DNA of 63,492 bases. Origin: an uncultured Bacteroidales bacterium (GTDB lineage Bacteria; Bacteroidota; Bacteroidia; Bacteroidales; UBA932). This document shows positions 35,365-44,579 of the stretch, piece by piece; the first letter of the stretch is position 1; each line of letters opens with the position of its first letter. Made by a program: the position numbers and the translations under genes. Where the stretch lies: NCBI GenBank assembly GCA_947167015.1, contig CAMVGM010000006.1, positions 1 to 63,492 on the forward strand, read 5' to 3'. The notes beneath the pieces are model-generated. The model did no database searches. It was not told the origin of the DNA and saw nothing but the letters and a program-made list of their open reading frames with translations.

Positions 35365-36563
35365 AGCACGTCGCAGCAGGAAAGGATCTCCGGGTCGGCG
35401 GTCTGCAGGGGACAGGCCTTGCGGTCGTCCCCGACATTGGTCACGGGCAGGCTCGAGGCCCGGAACAGGCCGGAATCGAAGTAGCGGTCGTCCACGCAGA
35501 GCATCATCCCGCAGAGGTAGTCGCCGTAGCGCTTCCCCTCCCAGACGGTCGGGAAGCTGCGCTGCTCCAGGAAAGGCTGGATGACCATCCCGTCCACGGG
35601 GCGGCGCCCGTCGGGACCGGGCTTCCAGAGCCGCCGCCAGTCCCTTTCGCGCGTCAACGGGCCGGCCTGCACCCCCTCGCTCTTACCGAGCCGCCAGGGC
35701 TTGAGGATATAGGCATCCTTGTGGCGGAAGGCATCTTCCAGCCAGGGCTGCGCGTCCTCCTCGCAGCAGATCCGCGTGGGGATGGCGTGGGCGCGCAGGA
35801 AGGCGGCGTCCTCCGGCGAGAGGCAGCGGGAAGTGAAGGCATCCTCGAACCAGAGCCGCATGAAACGCTTGTCGTGGATGAGGAAGATGTTGCGGAAGTC
35901 GCTGACCATCCCCACGTCCACCATCGCGCGGAGCGTATCCATCCCGTAGCCCAGCAGGTCCCGCTGGTTCAGGGCGCTCACCACGAACGAACCCTCGCGG
36001 GCCCATTCGCCGCGCCGCGACTCCACCTCGTCCTGCGTGATTTCCGTGAAAGTCAGGCCCTGCCGCTCGTAGAAACGCCGGTAGAGCCGGATCTCACTGG
36101 TCCGGTCCGCGCTTTTGAGCACGTACATCCGCCGGCTGCCGCCGGGCAGCGCGCGCATGTAATCCATCAGTTCCCCGTAGCGGCTCTCCCGCGTCCGCCC
36201 CGGAAAACGCTTCATGAAGGCGTCGGCGGCGTATTCCGCGAAGCAGGACATGAAGATGCCGTGGGCGAAGAAGCGCGAGGTGATCTCACAGAGTTGCAGG
36301 GAGCCGTCGGCGGCGACCAGGTAGTCCGGCCGCCAGGTACCGGCGCGGAAAGGCGTCCCGGATTGCAGGGCCAGGATCTCCAATTCCTTGTCGGACAGCG
36401 GGATGCGTCCGGGGACATAGTCCTCGTAGTGCAGCGCGAAATGTTCCGCGCAACGGTACAGCACGGCGTGCAGGCGGCGCAGTTCGTCGCGGCGCGCCGG
36501 GGTGATCCCTACCGGGCGCTCGTGATACCAGCGGAAATAATATGGCGCGAGGTCACTGAACAT
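35361..36563 (-). CDS. ATP-grasp-like ligase of unknown substrate
   Basis: A 400-residue soluble protein I cannot name. Features resemble permuted ATP-grasp ligases. An N-terminal substrate part has RPDYLVAADGSLQLCEITSRF (Asp80, Glu93), which resembles the Glu-bearing metal motif. A later KDAYILKPWRLGKSEGV (Lys288) resembles the ATP-binding lysine strand and glycine-rich loop. MVIQPFLEQRSFPTV follows near 327. It has three cysteine pairs or near-pairs, including a C-terminal CC. ATP-grasp enzymes join a carboxylate to an amine or thiol. Its ATG lies 11 bp inside the radical SAM gene. The fold assignment is tentative. Confidence 0.55.
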   Translation of the reverse strand: MFSDLAPYYFRWYHERPVGITPARRDELRRLHAVLYRCAEHFALHYEDYVPGRIPLSDKELEILALQSGTPFRAGTWRPDYLVAADGSLQLCEITSRFFAHGIFMSCFAEYAADAFMKRFPGRTRESRYGELMDYMRALPGGSRRMYVLKSADRTSEIRLYRRFYERQGLTFTEITQDEVESRRGEWAREGSFVVSALNQRDLLGYGMDTLRAMVDVGMVSDFRNIFLIHDKRFMRLWFEDAFTSRCLSPEDAAFLRAHAIPTRICCEEDAQPWLEDAFRHKDAYILKPWRLGKSEGVQAGPLTRERDWRRLWKPGPDGRRPVDGMVIQPFLEQRSFPTVWEGKRYGDYLCGMMLCVDDRYFDSGLFRASSLPVTNVGDDRKACPLQTADPEILSCCDVL

Positions 36564-37797
36564 CGCGGAACAGCTCGGACTGGTAGCCCAGGCACTGGAA
36601 GCCGTTGCGGTTGATCAGCGGCACTTCGGCCTCGGTGATGCCCAGCTGGCTGCGCACCCAGTAGCACACGCTCACGCTCATCCCGAGGGTGTCGGTATAG
36701 CGCGACATCCGGGCGATGGATTCGCGGCTGAGGGCGCGGTCGGGCGCCGTCCGGCCGCGCTGCTTGCGGTGGTCGGCGTTGGACGGCAGGAGGTAATCCT
36801 CGTAGAGCTGCCTCTCGAGGGCCTTGTCGAAGTGCCCGAGCAGCGGTCCCAGCATCGAGAGGTTCTCCATGCAGGCGGTCAGGAACTCCGGCTTGTAGTT
36901 GATGATGCCCGCCCCGTGCAGGGCGTCGAAGAAAGCCTTGATATGCTCATCCGACAGCCAGGGGGTGAAGATGGGCTGCACCAGCGCGGAGTTGGACTGG
37001 ATGCCCCGCTCCCGGCACATCGTCACCGCCCGCAGGCGCTCCGAAAGCGGCGCCGCATACGGCTCCAGCAGGTCCCGGAAGGCGTCCGGCATGATGGACA
37101 CGCTGGTATTGAACTGCATCCGGCCGCGCAGCTGCGCGAAAAGGTCGAGCACCGACTCGCCCCCGTCCTCGACCAGCAGGTGCTTCGCCCCCGCCTTGGA
37201 AGCGATGAACAGCCGGGCCCGGGACTGCGGGCAGCGGCGGAAGTGGTCGATGAACTCGCGCAGGATGCGGTGGGCGATGCCGGTCAGCAGCGTCGGTTCC
37301 TGGAAGGCTTCGGTCTTGGGCGAGAAATAATAGTAATGGTTGGCGTTTTCGCTGCCGGGACCGTTCATCTCGTCCAGCAGACGGCGGACGTACAGGTGAT
37401 AGTTCTCCAGCGCGACGAGCGGCTGCTCGTGCACGCCGTCCGTCACCAGGCAGTACTGGCAGCCCACGCCGCAACCCCGCACGGGGTTGATCTCGTAGGT
37501 CAGCGTGGGGCAGCGGCCGGTGTAGTTGTGGATCTCGGGTTCCTCGCGCGCCGGATCGATGCTGCCTGTCCGGAAGCGGGTATGGGGCAGCAGGGTGCGC
37601 TCGCGGAAACGCTGCGCAAAGATGCGCGAGCCGCGTTCCAGGCCCGCCAGCGTCTCGGCGGAGGGCGTCACGGAAACGCCAAGCTCCCGGAGGTAGGCGG
37701 CATCCACGGGATGCTCCACCAACTCCGGGAGCGCGTAAATATCGGTCTCCCTGCTATAGAAAGGCAGGTATCCGACCGGACTAGGCGCGTCCGCCAT
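36553..37797 (-). CDS. Radical SAM protein (spore photoproduct lyase-like family)
   Basis: A 414-residue radical SAM enzyme. The 4Fe-4S motif is Cys109-x3-Cys113-x2-Cys116 in RGCGVGCQYC. The barrel is of the type annotated as SPL-family, with YYYFSPKTEAFQEPTLL, FIASKAGAKHLL, MQFNTSVSIMP and VQPIFTPWLSDEH. It begins with an N-terminal extension (YLPFYSRETDIYALPELVEHP). It is not a lysine aminomutase (EpmB) by sequence. The gene overlaps the 3' end of efp by 17 bp and the ATP-grasp-like gene by 11 bp. The substrate is unknown; a radical step on a small molecule, peptide or protein in this operon is inferred. Confidence 0.82.
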   Translation of the reverse strand: MADAPSPVGYLPFYSRETDIYALPELVEHPVDAAYLRELGVSVTPSAETLAGLERGSRIFAQRFRERTLLPHTRFRTGSIDPAREEPEIHNYTGRCPTLTYEINPVRGCGVGCQYCLVTDGVHEQPLVALENYHLYVRRLLDEMNGPGSENANHYYYFSPKTEAFQEPTLLTGIAHRILREFIDHFRRCPQSRARLFIASKAGAKHLLVEDGGESVLDLFAQLRGRMQFNTSVSIMPDAFRDLLEPYAAPLSERLRAVTMCRERGIQSNSALVQPIFTPWLSDEHIKAFFDALHGAGIINYKPEFLTACMENLSMLGPLLGHFDKALERQLYEDYLLPSNADHRKQRGRTAPDRALSRESIARMSRYTDTLGMSVSVCYWVRSQLGITEAEVPLINRNGFQCLGYQSELFRDVQ

Positions 37798-38344
37798 AGG
37801 AACGGTCGGAAGTGTTGACGTTGATCTTCTCGCCCGTTTCGATGAAGAGCGGGACCATCACCTTGGCGCCGGTCTCGAGGGTGACCTCCTTGAGGGCGGA
37901 AGTGGAAGCGGTGTTGCCCTTGACGGCAGGCTCGGAATACGTGACCTCGAGGGTGACGTAGGTCGGGAGCTCGCAGGTGAGGCACCTTTCCTCGCCCACG
38001 ATGAACATCATCTCGACGTGCTGGCCCTCCTTCATCAGGTCGGCGTTCTCCACGAGGTCCTTCGGGAGCAGGATCTGCTCGTAGGTCTCTTCGTGCATGA
38101 AGTTGAAGCCGTCTTCCTCGGCGTAGAGGAACTGGTAGGGACGGCGCTCGACGTCGATCGTCTCGATCTTCATGCCAGCGGTGAAGGTGTTCTCCAGGAT
38201 GTTGCCGTTCTCCAGGTTGCGGAGCTTGGTCTTCACGAAAGCGGGGCCCTTGCCCGGCTTCACGTGCTGGAACCACACGATCTGGCAGGGTTTGCCGTTA
38301 TACCTGAGAAAAAGGCCGTTCTTGAAATCAGCTGTTGTTGCCAT
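37781..38344 (-). CDS. efp: Elongation factor P
   Basis: EF-P enters the ribosomal E site and relieves stalling at proline runs. The 187-residue, three-domain protein starts MATTADFKNGLFLRYNGKPC. The domain I loop that reaches the peptidyl-transferase centre reads HVKPGKGPAFV, with Lys32 at the tip where other bacteria carry a modified Lys or Arg. The C-terminal signature is near ...GEKINVNTSDRSYGGRA. It has a near-perfect promoter and is the first gene of an operon whose next five genes all overlap. No EpmA, EpmB or EarP homologue is visible in the window. Confidence 0.97.
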   Translation of the reverse strand: MATTADFKNGLFLRYNGKPCQIVWFQHVKPGKGPAFVKTKLRNLENGNILENTFTAGMKIETIDVERRPYQFLYAEEDGFNFMHEETYEQILLPKDLVENADLMKEGQHVEMMFIVGEERCLTCELPTYVTLEVTYSEPAVKGNTASTSALKEVTLETGAKVMVPLFIETGEKINVNTSDRSYGGRA

Positions 38345-38387
38345 AAATGGGTATGATTTAATTTGTTTGTATTGACTTATATCCGGA

Positions 38388-38419
38388 CAAATTTAACGAT
38401 TTGCCGCCACTATTGCAAA
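38388..38419 (-). promoter_or_regulatory. Consensus promoter of the efp-led operon
   Basis: On the minus strand TTTG (38419-38416), exactly 20 bp, and TAAATTTG (38395-38388) give a perfect Bacteroidetes promoter, with a leader of about 40 nt before the efp ATG. It is probably the only promoter for all six overlapping genes down to the DegT gene. Confidence 0.75.
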
Positions 38420-38449
38420 TTTTACCTATTTACAATAGAATCTTTTCAC

Positions 38450-38457
38450 TATCTTTG
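38450..38457 (+). promoter_or_regulatory. -7 promoter element of the RHS gene
   Basis: TATCTTTG lies 28 bp before the RHS ATG at 38486, in the AT-rich region divergent from efp. A weak -33 box (ATTTA, about 38429) lies 17 bp upstream. The 140 bp between efp and RHS hold only these two promoters as far as I can see. Confidence 0.5.
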
Positions 38458-38485
38458 AGCAGCAACCTCTATCCGCCTTCCACCT

Positions 38486-41400
38486 ATGCCCGCCGTCATC
38501 CCCATTCATTCGAGACTATGCGTAGGAGTCTTGTTGTCAATTCTCTCCGCAGCCCCTCTCCTCGCCCAGCCAGCGACTCCTGTCCGCAAGGACAGCACTG
38601 CCCGGGCTGACACGGCCCGCGTCCCGCAGCAGGAGCAGTTGCGAACAGTTGCTGACGACCTGCTCAAATCGGTCATCCATCCCAGTCCACAGTCCGCGGC
38701 CTATGCGCGCTACGGTGAGTATCCCGTGGACTATTCCACCGGCGTTCCCAGGATCGAGATCCCCCTTTATACCCTCGACACCGGAGACTACCAGCTCCCT
38801 TTTTCCATTTCCTACCATGCAGGGGGCATCCGGGTCATGGATGTCTCTTCTCCGGTAGGCCTTGGCTGGGTACTCAACGCCGGAGGGGTCATCTCCCGCT
38901 CCATCTGTGCCGCTCCGGATTTCGAGAATACAAATTACAGCCTCTACTTCAAGACCAAGTCTGATGTCCAGACACATCTGTACGCCAGCCACGGCGGAGC
39001 ATTCTGGAATAGCGTTTTTGCCGGAAGTGTCTTCTATGACAGCGAAAGCGACCGCTATTCCTATAACTTCGGCGGAAAAGCCGGCGTGTTCCGGATGAAT
39101 GCCGCTTCGACCAGCCAATACCTATCCATCCCTCACGAGCCCATCAAAATAGAACGCACTTCTGATGGATTCAAGATTACCGATACCGACGGAACGCAGT
39201 ATTTCTTTGAAAACCAGGAATCCTGCAGTGCCGGCGGGGCCATGGTCGCAACCAGCGCCTGGTACCTCTCACGCATCGTCACCGGATTCCGGCACAACAC
39301 CATCACCTTCTCCTATACACAGGGGCAGGGGCACAACGTCCGCTACCGCGAGGAATATGCCGAGCAGGGAGAAGTCGTCAGCTGGACGGCCAACTCCGGT
39401 GCCGGGTTTCCAGCCTACTCGCAGCAGACCAGCCAGCTCAACGCACTCTCTCCGGCATACAAGACATATTACTACGTCTCGCCCCGCTTGAACAGCATCT
39501 CCTGGGGCAACGTCACCGTCTCTTTCGCTTATGCCACCGACCGCCAGGATGCACAGAAAGAGCGCCTGACAGGGATGACCGTTTCCGATGCCGGGACCGT
39601 CCGACGCTACGTCGCGTTCGACAACGACCAGTATTTTGGCTCCTCCGTCAAGAACTACCGGCTCAAGCTTGACGGCATCACCATCACGGGCAACTCCTCG
39701 TCCTCGGCTCCATCCGAGACTTGGACCTTCACCTATAATTCCACCACTCCGCCCAACCACTACAACGCCAACATAGGGACGACTCCAACCGGAACCGACG
39801 CCTATACGAACGAGGACTACTGGGGCTTCAACAATGCCAGGAACAATGCTTATTATATCCCTAACGGCCTCGTGCCCGGCTACACGACTGCCAACAGGTC
39901 CCCTTACGAACCGGCCATGAAAATGTGCTCGCTGGAGAGCATCACTTATCCGACAAAAGGAAAAACCCTCTTTGCCTTTGAAGCGAACAAGGTTGGCGGC
40001 AGCACTATCGGAGGACTGAGGGTCTCTTCCATCTCCAATTACGACTACGACGGTACCCTGCTGGAGAAACGTTCCTTCAGCTATGCCGACGGGCAGGTTA
40101 CGGTTCCCGTCTCGGATGACCTGTATTCATGGTATGATAATGTCTGGTACTATCTCAATGATGGCGCCCACGGACTGTACGATGCCGTCAGGGAACATTT
40201 CTTCGCCGCCGCTTCCCCCGTCCTCCCCCTTACCGGACGAAGCGGCGCCCCGGTTTTCTATGGAGCTGTGACCGAATACATCGGCGGCACGTCAGCCTCC
40301 AATCTCGGGAAGGATGTTTACTACTATATGCTCGACGAAGAAAGCACCTATCCTGGTTCCGACGAGGACTGGTACGACCTTCCGCTGCATTACAGGTATT
40401 ACTCAAACCTGTATAACAACGATGAAGGAACCGTTCCGGCTATACTGACAAAAAAAGAAGTCTACAAATCCAACGGAGGGAGCAGCTACACGCTCCAACT
40501 TACTGAAAATTATACTTATACGGAACTGTCTCCGGCGACCGCCAGCTTCCAGACCGGAGTCCGGCTGGCACGCAAGGGCATCGGGGTCATCTATGCGCAG
40601 GCTGACCCCGACGCATACGCCCCTTATCCGGACGAAGACACCTTCCGGGACAATGTCGTTGCAACTTCCTGCAACGGATACCGCCGCATCCGCCTGCTCA
40701 CCTCCAAGACCGTCACGGACCACACCACCGGCGTCGCCGTCGCCACCACCTATGCCTACGACTCCAACTACCTCCGGACGCTGAAGCCCTTGAGCGAGTC
40801 CGTCACCAACAGCGACGGCATGGTCGCCAAGACCGCCTACACCTATCCCTTCGACATGTCCGGATCCCCCTTCGCGGCAATGACCGGCGCTAACATCGTG
40901 GATGTCCCGGTCCGGGAGCAGTACTATTACGGAGGAAACCTGCAGCGCACGCGGGAGACGACCTACGGCACCTTCAACTCCAACATGTACCTGCCCTCCG
41001 CCCTCAAGGAGACGCTCGGCACCACAACCCGCACGCTCATCTCCTACTCCAACTACGACTCCGCGGGGAACCTGCGCTATGCCTCCACCGTCGACGGACG
41101 GAAGTTCGTCTTCATCTGGGGGTACGGATACCGCTATCCGGTCGCCTTGGTCGAAGGCCTCACCTGGTCACAGGTCAGCTCCGCTGCGGGGACGACGCTC
41201 ATCAACAACCTCGCCTCCTGCACCACATCCAATGCCTCCTCCCGGCTCGCGTCCTTCCGCTCGGCCGTGGTCTCCCCCGCCTCGCTGAGCGCCTACCCCC
41301 ATCTCGTCTCCACGTTTGAATACGTCCCGGGATTCGGCATCGAAACGGAGACGGGTCCGGACGGGGCTAGCCGCCATTATCTCTACGATGCCCTCGGCCG

Positions 41401-44400
41401 TCTGTCCCGCGTCGCCGACGACCAGGGCGAAATCGAGACCTACACGTACACCTTCGCTTCCGGTTCCGGCAGCAACTGGATTGCCAACAAGGTCCTGCGC
41501 TCCGTCAAGAAGAATGCTGCCGCCGCCAATACCGCACGCATCGAGTCCGCCGCCCTGTACGACGGACTCGGACGTCCCGCCGGGGAGCTGCAGCTCAATG
41601 CCACGCCCTCCCAGACCTACAACCTGCTCACCCGCACAGACTACGACCAGGCCGGGCGGGAGACCCGCTCCTGGCTGCCCGTCGTGACCGGATCCACCAC
41701 ACGCATCTCCGACTCCGCCTTCGCCGGCGCCGCATCCTCCACCTACGGCTCCTCCGAGACACGCCCTTTCGCCGAGAACGTGTATGAGGCTTCTTCCCTG
41801 AACCGCATCCCTTATGCCTACGGGCCCGGCGCCGCCTGGTACGGCGCTTCGGGAACCGGACACCCGGTCAAGACCGAGTGGCTCGGCAACGCGGACTCCG
41901 GCGTCACGGTATGCAAATACTACTATGTCAACGGGACTTCGCTCGCGGGCGGTTCCACCAACTATGCAGCCGGATCCCTTTCCGTCGTCCGCACCACCGA
42001 TGAGGACGGCGCCGTCAGCCTCACATTCTCCGACAAACTGGGCCGCACGGTCATGACACGGCAGGTGGATGGGACTTCGACCTATAGCGACACCTACTAC
42101 ATCTACGACGGCCGGGGGCAGCTCCGTTTCGTCCTCCAGCCCCAGTACCAGGTGTCCGCCAACCTCGCGCGGTTCGCCTTCCAGTACACCTACGACGACC
42201 GCGGCAACCTCACGAAGAAACAGCGGCCGGGCGCGGATTACGTGCAATACGTATACGACGCTTACGACCGTCCCGCCTACGTCCAGGACGGGCGCCGCAG
42301 GGCCGCCGGGACCAACCGCTGGCACTACTTCACTTATGACAACCTCGGGCGCGTCGTCACCGAAGGTGAGTGTACCGGGCAGTCCAACACCACATCGCCC
42401 ACGGTCCTGGTCACGAACTACTATGACAACTATTCCTTCGCCGGGACGACCGGTTTCCCGTCAAGCTATTTCCCCGCCACGGGATCCTGGAGCATCGGGC
42501 GGAAGACCGGGCAGGCGCTTCGGGTCCTGGGCGCGTCCTCTTCCAGTTCCGTTCCCCGCGCGTGGTACTATGACAGCCGGGGGCAGGTCACCAAGGAAGT
42601 CATAGGCCACTATGACAACCTCGGATTTGACACCCGCGTACAGACCTGGACCCACACCGACCGGCCGGCATCCGTCGTCACGACGCGTACATCCTCCGTC
42701 AGCGGCACGCCGGCCAGCCAGACACGTGCCTGGTCCTATGACCATGTGGACCGGCTGACCTCCGAGACCCTGACACTGCCGAATGCAAGCGCGACGACTA
42801 TCGCCAGCTACAGCTACGACAATCTGGGACGGCTCTCGTCCAGGAAGTTCGCAGGGAGTACCACGAATAACGAAACCTACACCTATGACATCCGCAGCCG
42901 GACGACGGGCATCACCCACCCGTCCTTCATCCAGGACCTCTCCTACACCTACGGCTCCGACATATCCGCCACGGGATGGAAGCGCTCCGCCAACGGCACC
43001 CGGATGGCTTACGACTTCTCTTACGACGGCCTCCATCGTCTAAAGGATGCGGTCTACAAGGAGGGCTCTTCGGTGAACAATCACTATACGGAGAAAGTCA
43101 CCGGGTATGACCGGAACGGCAACATCACCACCCTGCAGCGCTACGGCAGGACCGGCGCTTCCTCCTGGGGGGTCGTGGACAACCTGACCCTCACCCGCAC
43201 CGGTAACCAGCTGACATCGGTGTCGGATTCCGGATCGGCGGCGTATAGCGGGGACTTCAACGCTGCGGCTGGCGCCAGCACCTACAATGCCAACGGGGCT
43301 CTGGCGACGGACTCTGGACGTGGGATCTCCTCCGTCACCTGGAACGAGATCGACCTCCCGCAGACGGTCACGTTCTCCAATGGATTGACGATCAACTACT
43401 ACTATGCCGCCGACGGCACCAAACTTCGGGAGGTGCGGACGGTTTCCGGCACTGCGACCACCATCGACTGGTGCGGGGACCTCGTCCTCGAGAAGGTCGG
43501 CGACGGCACCCGCTCCGCCAAACGCCTGCGGCTCGACGGAGGATACGTGGACCTTGCCACGGGAGTCTCGGCAAGGCGGTATTTCGTCCGGGACCACCTG
43601 GGCTCGGTCCGTGCGGTCGTGAATGACTCCGGGACGGTCCTGGAGACCGACGACTACTACCCCCTCGGCGGGCCGCTGCCGACCGGGACTTCGACGGCCC
43701 TCCAGCCCGAGAAGTACCAGGGCAAGGAGTGGAACCCCGCCGCCGCCTTCAACGTCTACGACTTCGGCGCCCGCATCTATGACCCCGCCCTCGGAAGATG
43801 GCTCTCGCAGGATCCGATGGCGGAGAAGTATTATCTGCATTCGCCGTATCTGTTCTGCGCGGGGAATCCGATGAAGTTTGTGGATCCAGAGGGGAGAAAT
43901 TGGTATAAGAAAGGCAATGGAGTATTCGAGTACTATGAAGGGCAACTGAGCGAAGAAGAGATGCATAATAAAAACTACATACAAGATATGAGTTTTTCAT
44001 TCGTTGACAAAGAAAACCAATTGTATTATAGCTTGTTTGGAAGAATTCTTGATTATTCAGATTTAGAGGGGAAGGTATATGAAAAAATCGATAAATTGAT
44101 TCTAACGTACGCGACAGATAGGATAAACGAGGAAACCTTCTCTCACAATAAAGTTTCAATGTTTATACCTGAAATGCCTTTGGGGGAGAATCGCTCTCTT
44201 GGAGAAGGGCGGCCTTTTGTCTATAAGGGTATTACATTTACCACAATGCCTGTCGGTTCGTTTAAATCCAAGAAGCCCTGGTATAGCACCTTATTTAGCA
44301 ATGGAGAGACAAACTACCTTGGAAATGTTTATTGGAATATAAAGGATCCGAAAAGACCAGAAACTGACCCATCCAGATCCTGCATTATTGCAATGCCCGA

Positions 44401-44569
44401 TAAGCCCAGTTATAATGCCTCATTTACTACGAAGAATTATTATTATTGGTTAAGAGCATCTAATCCGTCTAACGGGGTTAACGCTGGTTTTCAAACACTT
44501 CAACTTCTGTTTTCGCCCAAAGAGGCGGATGCATTTATGCATTCTTACTACAACTTATTTGGGAAATAA
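38486..44569 (+). CDS. RHS/YD-repeat polymorphic toxin with AT-rich C-terminal tip
   Basis: A 2027-residue protein. A Sec signal peptide (LLSILSAAPLLAQ) is followed by an N-terminal region (VDYSTGVPRIEIPLYTL, LGWVLNAGGVISRS) and many YD repeats (for example YDALGRLSRVADDQGEIETYTYT, YDNLGRLSSRKF; about 1000-1650). The RHS core end is FVRDHLGSVRAVVNDSG, DDYYPLGGPLPTG, DFGARIYDPALGRWLSQDPMAEKYY and GNPMKFVDPEG. From about residue 1802 (base 43890) the DNA turns abruptly AT-rich and encodes a 226-residue tip I do not recognise (NWYKKGNGVFEYYEG ... HSYYNLFGK). RHS shells enclose and deliver such toxic tips. The likely immunity gene starts 10 bp downstream. No secretion-machinery genes are nearby. 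Confidence 0.92.
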   Translation: MPAVIPIHSRLCVGVLLSILSAAPLLAQPATPVRKDSTARADTARVPQQEQLRTVADDLLKSVIHPSPQSAAYARYGEYPVDYSTGVPRIEIPLYTLDTGDYQLPFSISYHAGGIRVMDVSSPVGLGWVLNAGGVISRSICAAPDFENTNYSLYFKTKSDVQTHLYASHGGAFWNSVFAGSVFYDSESDRYSYNFGGKAGVFRMNAASTSQYLSIPHEPIKIERTSDGFKITDTDGTQYFFENQESCSAGGAMVATSAWYLSRIVTGFRHNTITFSYTQGQGHNVRYREEYAEQGEVVSWTANSGAGFPAYSQQTSQLNALSPAYKTYYYVSPRLNSISWGNVTVSFAYATDRQDAQKERLTGMTVSDAGTVRRYVAFDNDQYFGSSVKNYRLKLDGITITGNSSSSAPSETWTFTYNSTTPPNHYNANIGTTPTGTDAYTNEDYWGFNNARNNAYYIPNGLVPGYTTANRSPYEPAMKMCSLESITYPTKGKTLFAFEANKVGGSTIGGLRVSSISNYDYDGTLLEKRSFSYADGQVTVPVSDDLYSWYDNVWYYLNDGAHGLYDAVREHFFAAASPVLPLTGRSGAPVFYGAVTEYIGGTSASNLGKDVYYYMLDEESTYPGSDEDWYDLPLHYRYYSNLYNNDEGTVPAILTKKEVYKSNGGSSYTLQLTENYTYTELSPATASFQTGVRLARKGIGVIYAQADPDAYAPYPDEDTFRDNVVATSCNGYRRIRLLTSKTVTDHTTGVAVATTYAYDSNYLRTLKPLSESVTNSDGMVAKTAYTYPFDMSGSPFAAMTGANIVDVPVREQYYYGGNLQRTRETTYGTFNSNMYLPSALKETLGTTTRTLISYSNYDSAGNLRYASTVDGRKFVFIWGYGYRYPVALVEGLTWSQVSSAAGTTLINNLASCTTSNASSRLASFRSAVVSPASLSAYPHLVSTFEYVPGFGIETETGPDGASRHYLYDALGRLSRVADDQGEIETYTYTFASGSGSNWIANKVLRSVKKNAAAANTARIESAALYDGLGRPAGELQLNATPSQTYNLLTRTDYDQAGRETRSWLPVVTGSTTRISDSAFAGAASSTYGSSETRPFAENVYEASSLNRIPYAYGPGAAWYGASGTGHPVKTEWLGNADSGVTVCKYYYVNGTSLAGGSTNYAAGSLSVVRTTDEDGAVSLTFSDKLGRTVMTRQVDGTSTYSDTYYIYDGRGQLRFVLQPQYQVSANLARFAFQYTYDDRGNLTKKQRPGADYVQYVYDAYDRPAYVQDGRRRAAGTNRWHYFTYDNLGRVVTEGECTGQSNTTSPTVLVTNYYDNYSFAGTTGFPSSYFPATGSWSIGRKTGQALRVLGASSSSSVPRAWYYDSRGQVTKEVIGHYDNLGFDTRVQTWTHTDRPASVVTTRTSSVSGTPASQTRAWSYDHVDRLTSETLTLPNASATTIASYSYDNLGRLSSRKFAGSTTNNETYTYDIRSRTTGITHPSFIQDLSYTYGSDISATGWKRSANGTRMAYDFSYDGLHRLKDAVYKEGSSVNNHYTEKVTGYDRNGNITTLQRYGRTGASSWGVVDNLTLTRTGNQLTSVSDSGSAAYSGDFNAAAGASTYNANGALATDSGRGISSVTWNEIDLPQTVTFSNGLTINYYYAADGTKLREVRTVSGTATTIDWCGDLVLEKVGDGTRSAKRLRLDGGYVDLATGVSARRYFVRDHLGSVRAVVNDSGTVLETDDYYPLGGPLPTGTSTALQPEKYQGKEWNPAAAFNVYDFGARIYDPALGRWLSQDPMAEKYYLHSPYLFCAGNPMKFVDPEGRNWYKKGNGVFEYYEGQLSEEEMHNKNYIQDMSFSFVDKENQLYYSLFGRILDYSDLEGKVYEKIDKLILTYATDRINEETFSHNKVSMFIPEMPLGENRSLGEGRPFVYKGITFTTMPVGSFKSKKPWYSTLFSNGETNYLGNVYWNIKDPKRPETDPSRSCIIAMPDKPSYNASFTTKNYYYWLRASNPSNGVNAGFQTLQLLFSPKEADAFMHSYYNLFGK
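43191..43890 (+). repeat. RHS core repeat, copy A (in the main RHS gene)
   Basis: This 700-bp block aligns to 45537-46236 with a constant offset of 2346 bp and no insertion or deletion. The first 310 bp are almost identical (differences such as a/g at 43216), and the rest differ at scattered positions. It ends exactly where the tips diverge (FVDP codons). Confidence 0.9.
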
Positions 44570-44579
44570 GCTTTGTTTT

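Noticed and set aside
37781..37797. efp-radical SAM overlap as an EpmB-type lysine aminomutase pair
   Set aside because: The radical SAM protein is of the SPL-like type by its motifs, not a lysine 2,3-aminomutase, and no EpmA-like synthetase is present; only a looser link to EF-P is kept as a hypothesis.
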